Below are positions 20,390-29,898 of a stretch of DNA of 64,000 bases, one piece after another; the stretch's first letter is position 1, and every line of letters starts with the position of its first letter. This DNA comes from Okeania sp. SIO2C9 (lineage in GTDB: Bacteria > Cyanobacteriota > Cyanobacteriia > Cyanobacteriales > Microcoleaceae). Location of the stretch: the NCBI RefSeq assembly GCF_010672455.1, contig NZ_JAAHGO010000003.1, positions 55,588 through 119,587 of the forward strand, given 5' to 3'. Under the pieces are notes generated by a model that saw only the letters and a list, made by a program, of their open reading frames with translations, made no database searches and was not told the origin of the DNA. A program made the position numbers and the translations under genes.

Positions 20390-21054
20390 AGAATTTAGAA
20401 TTTAGAATTTAGAATTTAGAATTTAAAGGTACATAGAAGTAGGAATATAGGTTGAAAAACAATAAAAAAACTACCTCAGGGCAAACCCATCTAATATCAT
20501 GTCCGGTAGCATCGGTCTTGTATAGTAAATAGGCAACAGGCAACAGGCAACAGGCAACAGGCAAGAAAAAACTTAAATTTCCTGTAGATATCCACGCTAA
20601 CTTTTACACAAACGATTGCCTTCGGACATGATATAACATGATGGAAATTTTTACCTTTAAGTTTTATAAGATTAATAAGTATAAATATTCAAAAGTTTTA
20701 CCGAAATATTTAAGGTATAAAGCCTCTCCATTCATGGAGAAAAAAAACCGTAAATCCTCCTATTATAGAAGGGTTAATTATTAATTATTAAATTATTTAA
20801 GTGTCCCTAGATACTACATTTTGCAGTAGGGAATGTAGGATATTGACATCTAGAAAAATAAAGAATATTATCTGTTTGAGACATACAAAAGACAAGCTTT
20901 TACCTATAATTTTGACCACTATTGTGTAATTATTCATACAGGCATGGGTGGTAAGTAAATGAAGCTGAAGTAATATTAGTCGCACAAGATATCCCAATTA
21001 CATAAATTGGTGCAAGTTATTTTTTAAGGAATTCAAAAAAGGAGAAAAAGCACA
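20390..21054. other. Intergenic region with simple repeats
   Basis: A TTTAGAA 7-mer repeat lies at 20393-20424, and a TATCATGTCCGG element at 20495-20633. An AGCCTCTCC...AATTATT fragment of the dispersed repeat lies near 20715-20790. A GATACTACATTTTGCAGTAG end lies near 20811. The last 40 bp provide the ribosome-binding site (AAAAGGAGAAAAA) for the gene at 21055. Confidence 0.55.
20495..20633. mobile_element. Small inverted-repeat element, TATCATGTCCGG family
   Basis: The left end TATCATGTCCGG is matched by CGGACATGATA at the right end, and the element is 139 bp. Outer sequence (TAGCATCGGT on the left, ACACAAACGATTGCCTT on the right) is shared with the copy at 44295-44483. The middle holds different simple repeats (here four or more AACAGGC units). 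No ORF. Confidence 0.7.
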
Positions 21055-21714
21055 ATGAGTGATCAAGAACTAAAAGGCACTAAATGCCCTTTCTTTGAAG
21101 ATCGCGACTTAGAAGTAAAGGTTTCTTTGAATAAGGAACTAGATTTCAGTGAAAATTATGCACACAAAGAACCTACTCTAGTTAAACTTGACCAGGAAGG
21201 AGAAAATACATGGTACTTTGATTACGTGGTCTTCTTATACGAAGGTTCGTATATTTCATTTACTATTAGATCGAACGGTCCTTGTGGATATGGTTTTAAA
21301 ATATTTACAACAGAAAATAGCATAGTCAATAGATACTATGCTGTTAATAAAGGTGATGAGAAAAAAGAGGGAAAATTAGAAGTCACAGTCGATGCATACC
21401 AATATGGACAAGATCCTATTAGAGTTAGAGATTTTCAGTACTTGGATAACCAGATAAATAGCAATGTTCTAAGAAACCACTTGGTTAATATTGTCACATG
21501 GCCTATTTATGGCTATGAAAAAGATAATTATAAATATCGTCCAGGACTTTCTCCGGTCAGGCTCAGAAATTCTAATTCACAGCAACAATCTACAATTATC
21601 AGTAACATAATAGAGGATAGGGACAAATTAAATTTGATCACCAATGGCTCTATCCATATGTTTTTCTATGTACTCAAAGAAGGCGAAGATATCAAAGATA
21701 TATGTGAGTTTTAA
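21055..21714 (+). CDS. Hypothetical protein, first gene of a two-gene unit with a MACPF-like protein
   Basis: I do not recognise this 219-residue protein. It has no signal peptide and no clear transmembrane segment. The central part (about residues 55-125) is rich in alternating hydrophobic residues and aromatics (TWYFDYVVFLYEGSYISFTI), suggesting a beta-sandwich. Three cysteines are seen (CPFF, GPCGYG, CEF). It has a strong ribosome-binding site (AAAGGAGAAAAA) almost identical to that of the next gene, 119 bp downstream. That supports a common origin or joint expression. By position it could be the partner of the MACPF-like protein, as in two-component cytolysins, but its sequence does not show the aegerolysin pattern. 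Confidence 0.6.
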   Translation: MSDQELKGTKCPFFEDRDLEVKVSLNKELDFSENYAHKEPTLVKLDQEGENTWYFDYVVFLYEGSYISFTIRSNGPCGYGFKIFTTENSIVNRYYAVNKGDEKKEGKLEVTVDAYQYGQDPIRVRDFQYLDNQINSNVLRNHLVNIVTWPIYGYEKDNYKYRPGLSPVRLRNSNSQQQSTIISNIIEDRDKLNLITNGSIHMFFYVLKEGEDIKDICEF

Positions 21715-21833
21715 AGTCCCGCACTATACTCGCCAATTTGACTTTTGAGACGTAATTCATTTGATGATTAGTATTGATTGAACTAAATTCATCATATTTG
21801 TATCGACGGAATTATTAAGGAGAAAAATCTAAA

Positions 21834-23123
21834 ATGACACCACCAGACAATGGGGATACTAAGCTACCTCTAGTACCGGAAAATATTCATCTCAAATTTG
21901 AACAAATTTCACCTCCATCTCCAGCACCAAATTTTTTTCAAGATTTACCTTCCGAGCAGAAGGAAAATTTGTACAGAAGATTGGAATTAAAAAAGGCTCT
22001 TACCGTTAGCAAAATTCAGTCTGAGGATGAAGATTGGGTCATATCAAAAGCATTCAAGGAAGCTATTTCTTGGAAGACTAAAACTATCGACCTTTCTTCC
22101 ATGCCTTACCATCCTAATTGGATCGTGCCTAGAAAAAAAGGATTTTTGACAGTAGATGTCGAAACAGATTTTGTAGCTCATCAAGTAGGAAAACTTATTT
22201 CAAAGGGAAGTAGTAATCAAGAAGTCGGTTTATTTGGTGGTTTATATTCAGAGGAGGAAAGTGAATCTTATGGAAGCAGCTCACTAAAAGCAGAAAGAAA
22301 TAGCTACCTGCTTGCAGAGTATACAATACCAAAAGTGATTCTATCTGTAGGCTGGGAAAATATTGAATTGAACTCTGACTTCAAAACAAAGATTGAGCCT
22401 TTAACAAATATAGATAATGAGTGGTCTAGCTTTGTAAAATTAAATCATCTTTTGAACGAATATGGTTATTTTGTCCCATTGAAATTTACGATCGGGGGTA
22501 AGATATCTGCGCAAAGTAAGGTAAATTCAAAGGTTGATTCTAATTCCCAAGAATTTACATCCTTTCAATCTTCCTTTGCATCTAGACTAAATCTCTTCGG
22601 CCGTCCTGAAAGTGAAGCGAGTAGTACATCATTAGGTTATACGCAGGCTAGTCAAAATATGTCTAGTGAAAGCAATATGGAACTGGAATACTACGGTGGC
22701 ATTGGATCGGCAGCAATGAATCCTATGGGATGGATGGCGTCTTTGGAGTATTACATAGCATGGACAGTCATTAAATATTCTGAGCTTGTTCCTATCATCT
22801 GCTTTTTTGACGAAGACTTAAGAAATAAGGCGATTCGTGCATTTATGCGTTATTCATATTATCCAGACACTGATAAACCGTTGTTACTAAATGGCATTTC
22901 TTATGCTAGTCTGGCTGTAGAATTAATGAGTAAGAGGAGTTTCTTCCAGGGAGATCCAGATGGGGGTTCGGGTTTCTTCCCGGGAGATCCAGATAGAGAA
23001 TCACGAAAACTAACAATGCAATTTTTTAATCAGAAAAAGCCGAAGAAATTTAACCTATTATTCTCATATAGGAAGAATACAGAGTCTCCCAGTTCGGATC
23101 AAGAAGATTTATCTCAACCATAA
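21834..23123 (+). CDS. Candidate MACPF-like pore-forming protein
   Basis: This is a 429-residue soluble protein without signal peptide. Features in the middle recall membrane attack complex/perforin domains. HLLNEYGYFVPLKFTIGG (about 205-222) resembles the signature Y-G-x-[HF]-[YF] helix/strand followed by the conserved Gly-Gly. A Ser/Thr/Asn/Gln-rich low-hydrophobicity stretch (about 223-282) follows, as expected of a membrane-inserting helix cluster. Then come YYGG and WMASLEYYIAWTVIKYSELV (about 286-319), similar to the W..S...W.vI....L.P end of fungal and plant MACPF proteins. A second Ser-rich segment (about 123-155, SKGSSNQEVGLF...SESYGSSS) could be the first inserting cluster. The C-terminal 70 residues are Gly/Pro/Lys-rich with a short duplicated motif (FFQGDPD and FFPGDPD). 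The family call is tentative. Confidence 0.5.
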   Translation: MTPPDNGDTKLPLVPENIHLKFEQISPPSPAPNFFQDLPSEQKENLYRRLELKKALTVSKIQSEDEDWVISKAFKEAISWKTKTIDLSSMPYHPNWIVPRKKGFLTVDVETDFVAHQVGKLISKGSSNQEVGLFGGLYSEEESESYGSSSLKAERNSYLLAEYTIPKVILSVGWENIELNSDFKTKIEPLTNIDNEWSSFVKLNHLLNEYGYFVPLKFTIGGKISAQSKVNSKVDSNSQEFTSFQSSFASRLNLFGRPESEASSTSLGYTQASQNMSSESNMELEYYGGIGSAAMNPMGWMASLEYYIAWTVIKYSELVPIICFFDEDLRNKAIRAFMRYSYYPDTDKPLLLNGISYASLAVELMSKRSFFQGDPDGGSGFFPGDPDRESRKLTMQFFNQKKPKKFNLLFSYRKNTESPSSDQEDLSQP

Positions 23124-23610
23124 ATATAGTGTGCTAGTTAGGTTTTCCTAAAAGTAGGTGTACCGAAGCCTTTAAGTTTTCCGGTATTCCCAAATTCCTC
23201 AAAGCTTGATTCCAGTAGAATTGTCTTGTGCCATGACTCTGCCTCAGAACCTACATTCTGTAATTCAAATATAATACACTGAGAATAGACAAGTGGCGGG
23301 GAAATTACCTGAATATTTTGAGTCTAAATATTCATACTCCTGCTAATTATCGCCTTAAGTAATATTGGGGTGTCGGTGAACAAAGCTCACCGACACCCCT
23401 AATTTTTCCGATCATAACACCTATCCCCAATTGGCCGTGGTTTTAGACCAGTGAATTTTTGATAAAATAATTGATACCCATTTTTTAACAACCAAATAGT
23501 TCTAAACTGACTAAACTCAGACAAGAGGTATATTGACAAAATTAATAAAAAATGGTATGCAAAAAACCATTTTGATAGTTAATAATTGGAATTTAACTTA
23601 AATAACAACT
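23124..23610. other. Intergenic region upstream of secA
   Basis: 487 bp without a gene. It holds a strong hairpin (listed separately) at 23367-23400 and then about 200 bp of AT-rich sequence that must include the secA promoter. Confidence 0.5.
23367..23407 (+). terminator. Intrinsic terminator-like hairpin
   Basis: GGGGTGTCGGTGA at 23367-23379 pairs perfectly with TCACCGACACCCC, loop ACAAAGC, followed by TAATTTTTCC. It is 245 bp after the MACPF-like gene and upstream of secA, so it could end transcription from the toxin-like unit and insulate secA. Confidence 0.7.
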
Positions 23611-26421
23611 ATGTTCAAAAAACTTCTCGGAGACCCCAACGCACGCAAACTCAAGAAATTTCAACCTTGGGTGACAGAGATTAATATTCTCGAAGAAGAT
23701 ATTCAACAACTTTCAGATGAAGAGCTAAGGGCAAAAACAGGAGAATTTAGACAAGCTCTAGAAAAAGCAACGTCTAAGGAGGAAGAAAAAGAAATATTAG
23801 AAGAAATTCTACCGGAAGCTTTTGCAGTAGTCCGAGAAGCAGGAAAGCGAGTGCTAGGTATGCGACACTTTGATGTCCAACTTTTGGGGGGCATCATTTT
23901 GCATCAAGGCCAAATCGCAGAAATGAAAACAGGGGAGGGTAAAACCCTTGTATCGACCCTACCAGCATACTTAAATGGCCTAGCAGGTAAAGGCGTACAC
24001 GTTATTACAGTTAACGACTACTTAGCCAGACGAGATGCCGAATGGATGGGACAAGTGCATAGGTTTCTGGGTTTAACTGTAGGGTTAATTCAACAGGGAA
24101 TGAATCCAGAAGAACGGAAAAAAAATTATGCCTGCGACATTACTTATGCTACTAACAGTGAAGTTGGATTTGACTACTTGCGCGATAATATGGCAACTAG
24201 CATGGATGAGGTAGTACAACGTCCATTTAATTTTTGCACTATTGACGAAGTTGACTCAGTATTAGTAGATGAAGCACGGACTCCTCTAATTATTTCTGGG
24301 CAGGTAGAAAGACCTAGTGAAAAGTATATTAAAGCAGCAGAAATTGCAGCAGCTTTGGATAAAGAAAAAGAACATTATGAAGTAGATGAAAAAGCTCGTA
24401 ATGTGTTATTGAGTGATGAGGGTTTTGCTCAAGCAGAAGAGTTGTTGGGAGTACAAGATTTATATAACCCGGAAGATCCTTGGGCACATTTTGTATTTAA
24501 TGCTTTGAAGGCAAAAGAATTATTTATCAAAGATGTTAACTATATTGTTCGTGATGAGGAAGTAGTTATTGTTGATGAATTTACGGGAAGAGTAATGCCT
24601 GGACGACGTTGGAGTGATGGTTTGCATCAGGCGATCGAAGCTAAGGAAAGGGTAGATATTCAACCAGAAACTCAAACATTAGCAACTATTACTTATCAAA
24701 ATTTCTTCTTACTTTATCCGAAATTATCGGGGATGACGGGAACGGCAAAAACAGAAGAAACGGAATTTGAGAAGATTTATAATTTGCAAGTGACAATTGT
24801 ACCGACTAATAGACCAACTGGTAGAGCAGATTTATCAGATGTGGTTTATAAAACAGAAAAAGGGAAATGGCAAGCGATCGCTAATGAATGTGCGGAAATG
24901 CACACAGCGGGTCGCCCAGTTTTGGTGGGTACAACCAGTGTGGAAAAATCAGAGTTACTTTCTAGGTTACTTGCTCAACTGAAAATTCCCCACCAGTTGC
25001 TGAATGCTAAACCAGAAAATGTGGAGCGAGAGTCAGAAATTGTGGCACAAGCAGGGGGTAAGGGTACGGTTACTATTGCGACTAATATGGCAGGTCGAGG
25101 TACTGATATTATTTTGGGTGGAAATGCTGAGTATATGGCAAGGTTGAAAGTACGGGAGTATCTGATGCCGAGGGTTGTTAAACCGGAAGAAGATGATGGT
25201 ATGGGGATGATGCGCGTACCAGGAGCTAAAAAGCCAAATTTAGCTAAAGGTTTTGGCGAACAGAAGAAGGTGAAAACCTGGAAAGTGTCGCCAGAAATTT
25301 TTCCAGTTAAGTTGTCGCCACAAACTGAAAAGATGTTGAAGGATACGGTGAATTTTGCTGTGCAAGAGTGGGGAGAGAGAGCGTTACCTGAGTTGGTGGT
25401 GGAAGATAAAGTGGCGATCGCTGCGGAAAAAGCTCCTACTCAAGATCCGGTAATTCAAAAGTTACGGGAGGTGTACAATTTGATTCGCAAAGAATATGAA
25501 GGTTATACGGAGAAGGAACATGATAATGTGATAAATCTGGGTGGGTTGCACGTTATTGGTACTGAGCGCCATGAGTCAAGGCGTATTGATAATCAGTTGC
25601 GAGGTAGAGCGGGGCGACAAGGAGACCCTGGTTCGACTAGGTTTTTCTTGAGTTTGGACGATAATTTATTACGGATTTTTGGTGGCGATCGTGTTGCTGG
25701 AATGATGCAAGCGTTTGGGGTTGAGGAAGATATGCCAATTGAATCTGGGTTATTGACTCGTTCGTTGGAAGGTGCTCAGAAGAAGGTGGAGACTTATTAT
25801 TATGATATGCGGAAGCAAGTGTTTGAGTATGATGAGGTGATGAATAATCAACGTCGGGCGATTTATGCGGAACGCCGACGGGTATTGGAAGGTAGGGATT
25901 TGAAGGAACAGGTGATTAAGTATGCGGAGCAAACTATGGATGATATTGTGGAGGCGTATATTAATCCTGAGTTGCCTTCGGAAGAGTGGGAGTTGGATAA
26001 GTTGGTAAGTAAGGTGAAGGAGTTTGTGTATTTGTTGGCAGATTTAACTCCGGAGCAGTTATTTGATTTGTCGATGGATGATATTAAGACTTTTATGCAT
26101 GAGCAGGTAAGGAATGCTTATGATATTAAGGAAGCGCAGGTTAATCAGATTCGTGGTGGTTTGATGCGGGATGCGGAAAGGTTCTTTATTTTGCAGCAAA
26201 TTGATACTTTGTGGCGGGAGCATTTGCAGCAGATGGATGCGTTGCGGGAGTCGGTTGGTTTGCGGGGTTATGGGCAGAAAGATCCGTTGATTGAGTATAA
26301 GAGTGAGGGTTATGAGTTGTTTTTGGATATGATGACGGATATTCGTCGGAATGTGGTTTATTCTATGTTCCAGTTTCAACCGCAACCTGCAGTGCAGACT
26401 ACGGCGGCAGAGACTGTGTAG
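23611..26421 (+). CDS. secA: Preprotein translocase subunit SecA
   Basis: This 936-residue protein has the normal length for cyanobacterial SecA. It shows Walker [18 protein letters not shown] (about 105-120), the DEAD-type [17 protein letters not shown], the preprotein cross-linking domain, [20 protein letters not shown], motif [26 protein letters not shown], and the helical scaffold ending [20 protein letters not shown]. SecA is the ATPase that pushes unfolded preproteins through SecYEG at the cytoplasmic and thylakoid membranes. The C-terminal Cys-rich zinc tail is absent, as usual in cyanobacteria. The last codons (TTAAETV) are echoed in the tandem array that follows. Confidence 0.98.
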   Translation: MFKKLLGDPNARKLKKFQPWVTEINILEEDIQQLSDEELRAKTGEFRQALEKATSKEEEKEILEEILPEAFAVVREAGKRVLGMRHFDVQLLGGIILHQGQIAEMKTGEGKTLVSTLPAYLNGLAGKGVHVITVNDYLARRDAEWMGQVHRFLGLTVGLIQQGMNPEERKKNYACDITYATNSEVGFDYLRDNMATSMDEVVQRPFNFCTIDEVDSVLVDEARTPLIISGQVERPSEKYIKAAEIAAALDKEKEHYEVDEKARNVLLSDEGFAQAEELLGVQDLYNPEDPWAHFVFNALKAKELFIKDVNYIVRDEEVVIVDEFTGRVMPGRRWSDGLHQAIEAKERVDIQPETQTLATITYQNFFLLYPKLSGMTGTAKTEETEFEKIYNLQVTIVPTNRPTGRADLSDVVYKTEKGKWQAIANECAEMHTAGRPVLVGTTSVEKSELLSRLLAQLKIPHQLLNAKPENVERESEIVAQAGGKGTVTIATNMAGRGTDIILGGNAEYMARLKVREYLMPRVVKPEEDDGMGMMRVPGAKKPNLAKGFGEQKKVKTWKVSPEIFPVKLSPQTEKMLKDTVNFAVQEWGERALPELVVEDKVAIAAEKAPTQDPVIQKLREVYNLIRKEYEGYTEKEHDNVINLGGLHVIGTERHESRRIDNQLRGRAGRQGDPGSTRFFLSLDDNLLRIFGGDRVAGMMQAFGVEEDMPIESGLLTRSLEGAQKKVETYYYDMRKQVFEYDEVMNNQRRAIYAERRRVLEGRDLKEQVIKYAEQTMDDIVEAYINPELPSEEWELDKLVSKVKEFVYLLADLTPEQLFDLSMDDIKTFMHEQVRNAYDIKEAQVNQIRGGLMRDAERFFILQQIDTLWREHLQQMDALRESVGLRGYGQKDPLIEYKSEGYELFLDMMTDIRRNVVYSMFQFQPQPAVQTTAAETV

Positions 26422-27068
26422 TCCAGTAGGGTGTGTTAGCGTCAGCGTAACGCACCAAAGACAAAATAGATGGTGCGTTACATTTCATTAACGCACCCTA
26501 CCAAAGCTGCGGCGGAGACAGTGTGAAAAAATAACCCCCTAGTCCAGTAGGGTGTGTTAACGTCAGCGTAACGCACCAAAGACAAAATAGATGGTGCGTT
26601 ACATTTCATTAACGCACCCTACCAAAGCTGCGGCGGAGACAGTGTGAAAAAATAACCCCCTAGTCCAGTAGGGTGTGTTAGCGTTAGCGTAACGCACCAA
26701 ATACTGCAGTGCAGACTACGGCGGCGGAGACGGTGTAGTTTTCTTTAATGGATAGTCCAGTAGTGGATTGTTTCATCTAAAAATGTGCATTAGAAAATGG
26801 GGGGGTGGGGGAATGTAATTACCGGTTGATGCGGTGATTATCAAAAAGCCTAATGCACTATTTTAGGTGAAACGGTCCAGTAGGGTGTGTTAGCGTCAGC
26901 GTAACGCACCAAAGACAAAATAGATGGTGCGTTACATTTCATTAACGCACCCTACCAAAGCTGCGGCGGAGACAGTGTGAAAAAATAACCCCCTAGTCCA
27001 GTAACGCACCAAAGACAAAATAGATGGTGCGTTACATTTCATTAACGCACCCTACCAAAGCTACCAAA
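26421..27068. repeat. 121-bp palindromic tandem array after secA
   Basis: The unit starts GTCCAGTAGGGTGTGTTAGC, at 26421, 26542, 26663 (cut short), 26875 and 26996 (cut short). The clean spacing is 121 bp, with a 212-bp step where another sequence intervenes. Each full unit contains nested inverted repeats, an outer GTAGGGTG.GTTAA with TTAACGCACCCTAC and an inner GTAACGCACCA with TGGTGCGTTAC, so it can form a cruciform or RNA hairpin. Each ends with GCGGCGGAGACAGTGTGA, a diverged copy of the secA 3' end (GGCGGCAGAGACTGTGTAG). No gene lies in it. Confidence 0.85.
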
Positions 27069-27208
27069 GCTAAATTGAAGACTGTAGCAGAAATATTAAT
27101 ATGGATAATTGGTAATTATTTTATTTATTAAAGAGATAAAAAAATCAAATAACAAAATAATCTACTATAATTACTATGATTTAATAAATAAATAAAAGGA
27201 AAAAAAAA

Positions 27209-27643
27209 GTGAAAAAAAAATTATGGAAATTTGATGTGAGTTGGGTCGCTACTTGGGTCGCTGTGTTGTTGCTTTCACTGTCGCTGTGTGGTGGGTTTGC
27301 TACTCCCACAAGCGCAAGCACAAGCGAACAGTGGGAGTGGGGAAGGAAGCGGTTAGAAGAACTTGAATTAAGGTTAAAGAAAGTTGGAGCGGTGGAAATG
27401 AAAAGTAACTTGTTGGATAAGTTTTGGACGAATAAGAAAAATAATGTGTTAAGATATAACGATTTATGTATTAGGATGGAGGTGGAGGAGAGTTGGTTTG
27501 GGGTGGAATTTTCGGGGAAGATAGTAAAAGAAAATTTAGATCATAAGTGTGATTTTGAAAGAAAAAGAAAAATTGAAACTAAAACTATAATATTGGAGGA
27601 AGTTGTGCTCCCAGAAAGAACTTTGATTATAGGAAATCCCTAA
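27209..27643 (+). CDS. Hypothetical exported protein
   Basis: This 144-residue protein starts at GTG behind an AAAAGGAAAAAAAAA ribosome-binding site. Residues 1-37 form a signal peptide (KKKLWKF, then WVATWVAVLLLSLSLCGGFA, cut near TSAS). The mature part is charged, with a short amphipathic helix (GRKRLEELELRLKKVG) followed by a probable beta-rich segment. I do not recognise a family. It is isolated between the secA array and a broken transposase. Confidence 0.5.
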   Translation: MKKKLWKFDVSWVATWVAVLLLSLSLCGGFATPTSASTSEQWEWGRKRLEELELRLKKVGAVEMKSNLLDKFWTNKKNNVLRYNDLCIRMEVEESWFGVEFSGKIVKENLDHKCDFERKRKIETKTIILEEVVLPERTLIIGNP

Positions 27644-27710
27644 CCCCAGGAGAAAAAAATAGGTCAGATAGACAAGAGAGTAGATATTAGCATCATCCCA
27701 ATACAAGTCG

Positions 27711-28567
27711 TCAACCCATCATTGCCGCCCCATTTGCTGTAATGAATGTATGAGCAGCCTTTGAGCCAAACCAACTTCCCAACGGGTCTACCTGGTACAC
27801 CTCCTGATACCCCTCTAGGTCTAACTTCAGTTGTCCAGGAACCCCTTCCTTACCCTTTGGTTTGGCCTGAAAACCCTTAGTCATTTTGTCCAAAAAGCAA
27901 CTCCCCCAATTACGGCGGGGAGTTGTTTTTTTCTTTTTAGGGGTGTACCGCTTACAAAACTCCCGATACCGTTTGGCACATTCCTCTAAGGTTGTGGCCA
28001 ATTCCAGAAAAGCGGGATGCCATTCCGTCAAACCATCATCAGTCAATTGTGCATAGCTACCATAATTGCTAAAAGCATAGGTAAACCCCAGACGTAACCC
28101 TGCCGCTTTGGGGTTGGCATGAATATAGCGCAGAGTCTTGAGAATTCGGTCCGAGTCATTGTTAGAAATGGCCTCACTTTATTTCAGTTATCAGTTATCA
28201 GTTATATAGAATCCGGATAATTACTATAGCCAAGTCATTGCGACTGGAACGGAGTGGAAGGAAGCAATCTCAGGGATCTACGAGATTGCTTCGGCTAGCT
28301 TGACTCTTTCAGATAGAGGTTAACTCCAACATCACCGCCTCGCAATGACAACAATGAGCCTTTTTATGCACTAATAATTAGCCAGTGCATCAACTTAGGT
28401 AAGTCCTCTGGATTTTCTGGCGCCAATAAGTAATGGACATGGTTTCGCATAATGCAGAGGCCATAGAGTTTAAAGTCAAATTTCTTCTTGGCCTTAGCAA
28501 TGACCTCTAATAAAAGTTCTCTGGTGGCACGTTTGGCCAAGTTAAATTCTTTATTATTGCAGCGCAC
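27711..28567 (-). pseudogene. REP-associated tyrosine transposase (Y1/IS200-like), broken
   Basis: Two pieces of one gene lie on the minus strand. The 5' piece (28364-28567) has CNNKEFNLAKRATRELLLEV and IMRNHVHYLLAPENPEDLPK, which carries the His-x-His (HUH) metal motif of Y1 transposases. It then runs into unrelated sequence. The 3' piece, readable from about 28175 to 27711, contains LKTLRYIHANPKAAGLRLGF and SNYGSYAQLTDDG, the C-terminal part of the family. Between them, 28188-28363 is a palindromic insertion with loss of part of the gene, and the N-terminal end is cut at a TCAGTTATCAG repeat. The gene is not functional. Confidence 0.8.
28188..28363. mobile_element. Small palindromic insertion (CATTGCGA...TCGCAATGACA type)
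   Basis: The segment holds GTCATTGCGACTGGAACGGA, AAGCAATCTC.../...GAGATTGCTTC and CGCCTCGCAATGACA as nested inverted repeats. It splits the transposase gene. The right half is clearly homologous to the insertion at 63659-63825. Related pieces lie at 34540-34670, 40575-40640 and 47640-47675. Confidence 0.65.
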
Positions 28568-28576
28568 CGCAATATT

Positions 28577-28614
28577 TCAGTCATCAGTTATCAGTTATCA
28601 GTTATCAGTTACAG
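28577..28614. repeat. TCAGTTATCAGTTATCAG simple repeat
   Basis: Tandem AGTTATC units sit at the truncated end of the transposase gene. The same motif occurs at 28189-28205 next to the internal insertion and at 40672-40700, so the breaks coincide with this repeat. Confidence 0.6.
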
Positions 28615-28735
28615 CGGATTCCACCTTAGTGAAGTATACCCATCGCGGGCAAGATGTCCGCACTGGTAATGGGAATTTGCGGTATTATTCAGGAATTACA
28701 CATAATCATACAACTCACTATTAACAGAAAGAGCG

Positions 28736-29086
28736 ATGCACATCCAAGACTACTTCAATTTCCTAGCGCCTGATGATATCCGCATCAAAGGTAGCCGCAT
28801 TGGTATCGAAAGTGTTCTCTATGAATACATTTATCGTGCTAAAACTCCCGAAGAAATTGCTGAACAATTTGAGACTATTACCCTGGAAGATGTCTACGCC
28901 ACCATCCTCTACTATTTACACAATAAAGAGGAAGTCAGAACTTACTTAGCTGACTGGCTAGAGTTTTGCCGCCAACAACGGGAAGAGCAAATGCGTAATC
29001 CTTCTCCTGCACGGCAGAGATTTTGCAAATTAAAGGCAGAAGCAGATGTTCAGCAAGAGTACACTGAGTCAGGGAACACTGTATGA
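28736..29086 (+). CDS. DUF433 domain protein (antitoxin-like)
   Basis: This 116-residue protein has the DUF433 helix-turn-helix-type domain in residues 5-75: DDIRIKGSRIGIESVLYEYI, AKTPEEIAEQFETITLEDVY and ATILYYLHNKEEVRTYLADW. DUF433 proteins are usually encoded just upstream of DUF5615 PIN-like proteins as toxin-antitoxin modules. Here the stop codon overlaps the next start (ATGA), so translational coupling is likely, but the toxin reading frame is broken. Confidence 0.85.
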   Translation: MHIQDYFNFLAPDDIRIKGSRIGIESVLYEYIYRAKTPEEIAEQFETITLEDVYATILYYLHNKEEVRTYLADWLEFCRQQREEQMRNPSPARQRFCKLKAEADVQQEYTESGNTV

Positions 29087-29444
29087 CAATTCAATATTTG
29101 CTTGATGAACATATCGCTCCCCTATACCGAACCCAACCAGTCAAGCGCCCGGTCTTGTTGTCAGAATGATTGGCGATCCAGACGCTCCTCCAAAAGGAAC
29201 TCTCGATCCAGAGATTTTAATTTGGTGTGAGACTCATAATTTCATCTTAGTGACAAACAATCGAAAATCTATGCCTAAACATCTGGCAGATCATCTGGCA
29301 GAAGGTCGCCACATACCGGGCATTTTTATCATCGATCCATCCAAAAATATTGGTGAAATTCTCACAGAATTAATTATTATTGCAGGTGCTTCCTTTTTCA
29401 ATGAATATCAAGATCGGTTTGAATACTTACCATTGAGTAAATAA
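29083..29444 (+). pseudogene. DUF5615 PIN-like toxin, frameshifted
   Basis: The frame opens MTIQYLLDEHIAPLYRTQPV, the usual N-terminus with the metal-binding Asp-Glu, then hits a stop after VLLSE. In the next frame the protein continues GLVVRMIGDPDAPPKGTLDP and EILIWCETHNFILVTNNRKS to the normal C-terminus. A single-base change in the run near 29147-29152 restores the reading. The upstream antitoxin is intact, so selection to keep the pair is probably gone; a sequencing error is also possible. Confidence 0.8.
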
Positions 29445-29580
29445 GTGGTGCGTTACGGGAAGTAGGGTTCAACTGTCTTGAATAAAAGGCGATTTTGCAT
29501 CCGCAACGCTGCGCGGTCGCTCTGAAAATCTCGTTTGTTTGGGAAGGGGCGATCGCTCTTGTTTAAGAGAGGTAAAATTT

Positions 29581-29898
29581 TCATAGTTCCCATGTAATTA
29601 TTTTCGACCTTTGTTCTTCTCGTTCGGTTCTAACTTCCGCAAGCAGATCGCCCGAATAGATACCATGAGTTTGTTGTATTTCTGCTCGGAGGGAATTTAA
29701 ACATTCTAAAGCCTTTTGAGATTGGCGATCGCCTTCACCAGAGATTCTATCGCTTCTTTGTTTCAGGGTTTCTAATCCCAGACGCACTACTTCCACAGCT
29801 ACTTCAGAGAGTGTCTGATGTTTTTGAGTAGCTAGTTGGAGTAAGGAGTCGTACTGTTCTGGTTCTAAAACCAGTGGGGGATATGGATATTTTGTCAT
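29581..29898 (-). CDS. Putative orphan antitoxin-like protein
   Basis: This 105-residue protein opens YPYPPLVLEPEQYDSLLQLA followed by a long helix (SEVAVEVVRLGLETLKQR). That looks like a ribbon-helix-helix DNA-binding antitoxin of the kind paired with PIN toxins. The C-terminal half (LRAEIQQTHGIYSGDLLAEV) would be the toxin-binding part. No recognisable toxin follows on the minus strand before 29446. The function is inferred only from composition and setting. Confidence 0.5.
   Translation of the reverse strand: MTKYPYPPLVLEPEQYDSLLQLATQKHQTLSEVAVEVVRLGLETLKQRSDRISGEGDRQSQKALECLNSLRAEIQQTHGIYSGDLLAEVRTEREEQRSKIITWEL

Noticed and set aside
20797..20997. 66-codon minus frame before the MACPF-like unit
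   Set aside because: It overlaps an element end (ATACTACATTTTGCAGTAG) and shows no ribosome-binding site or conserved pattern.
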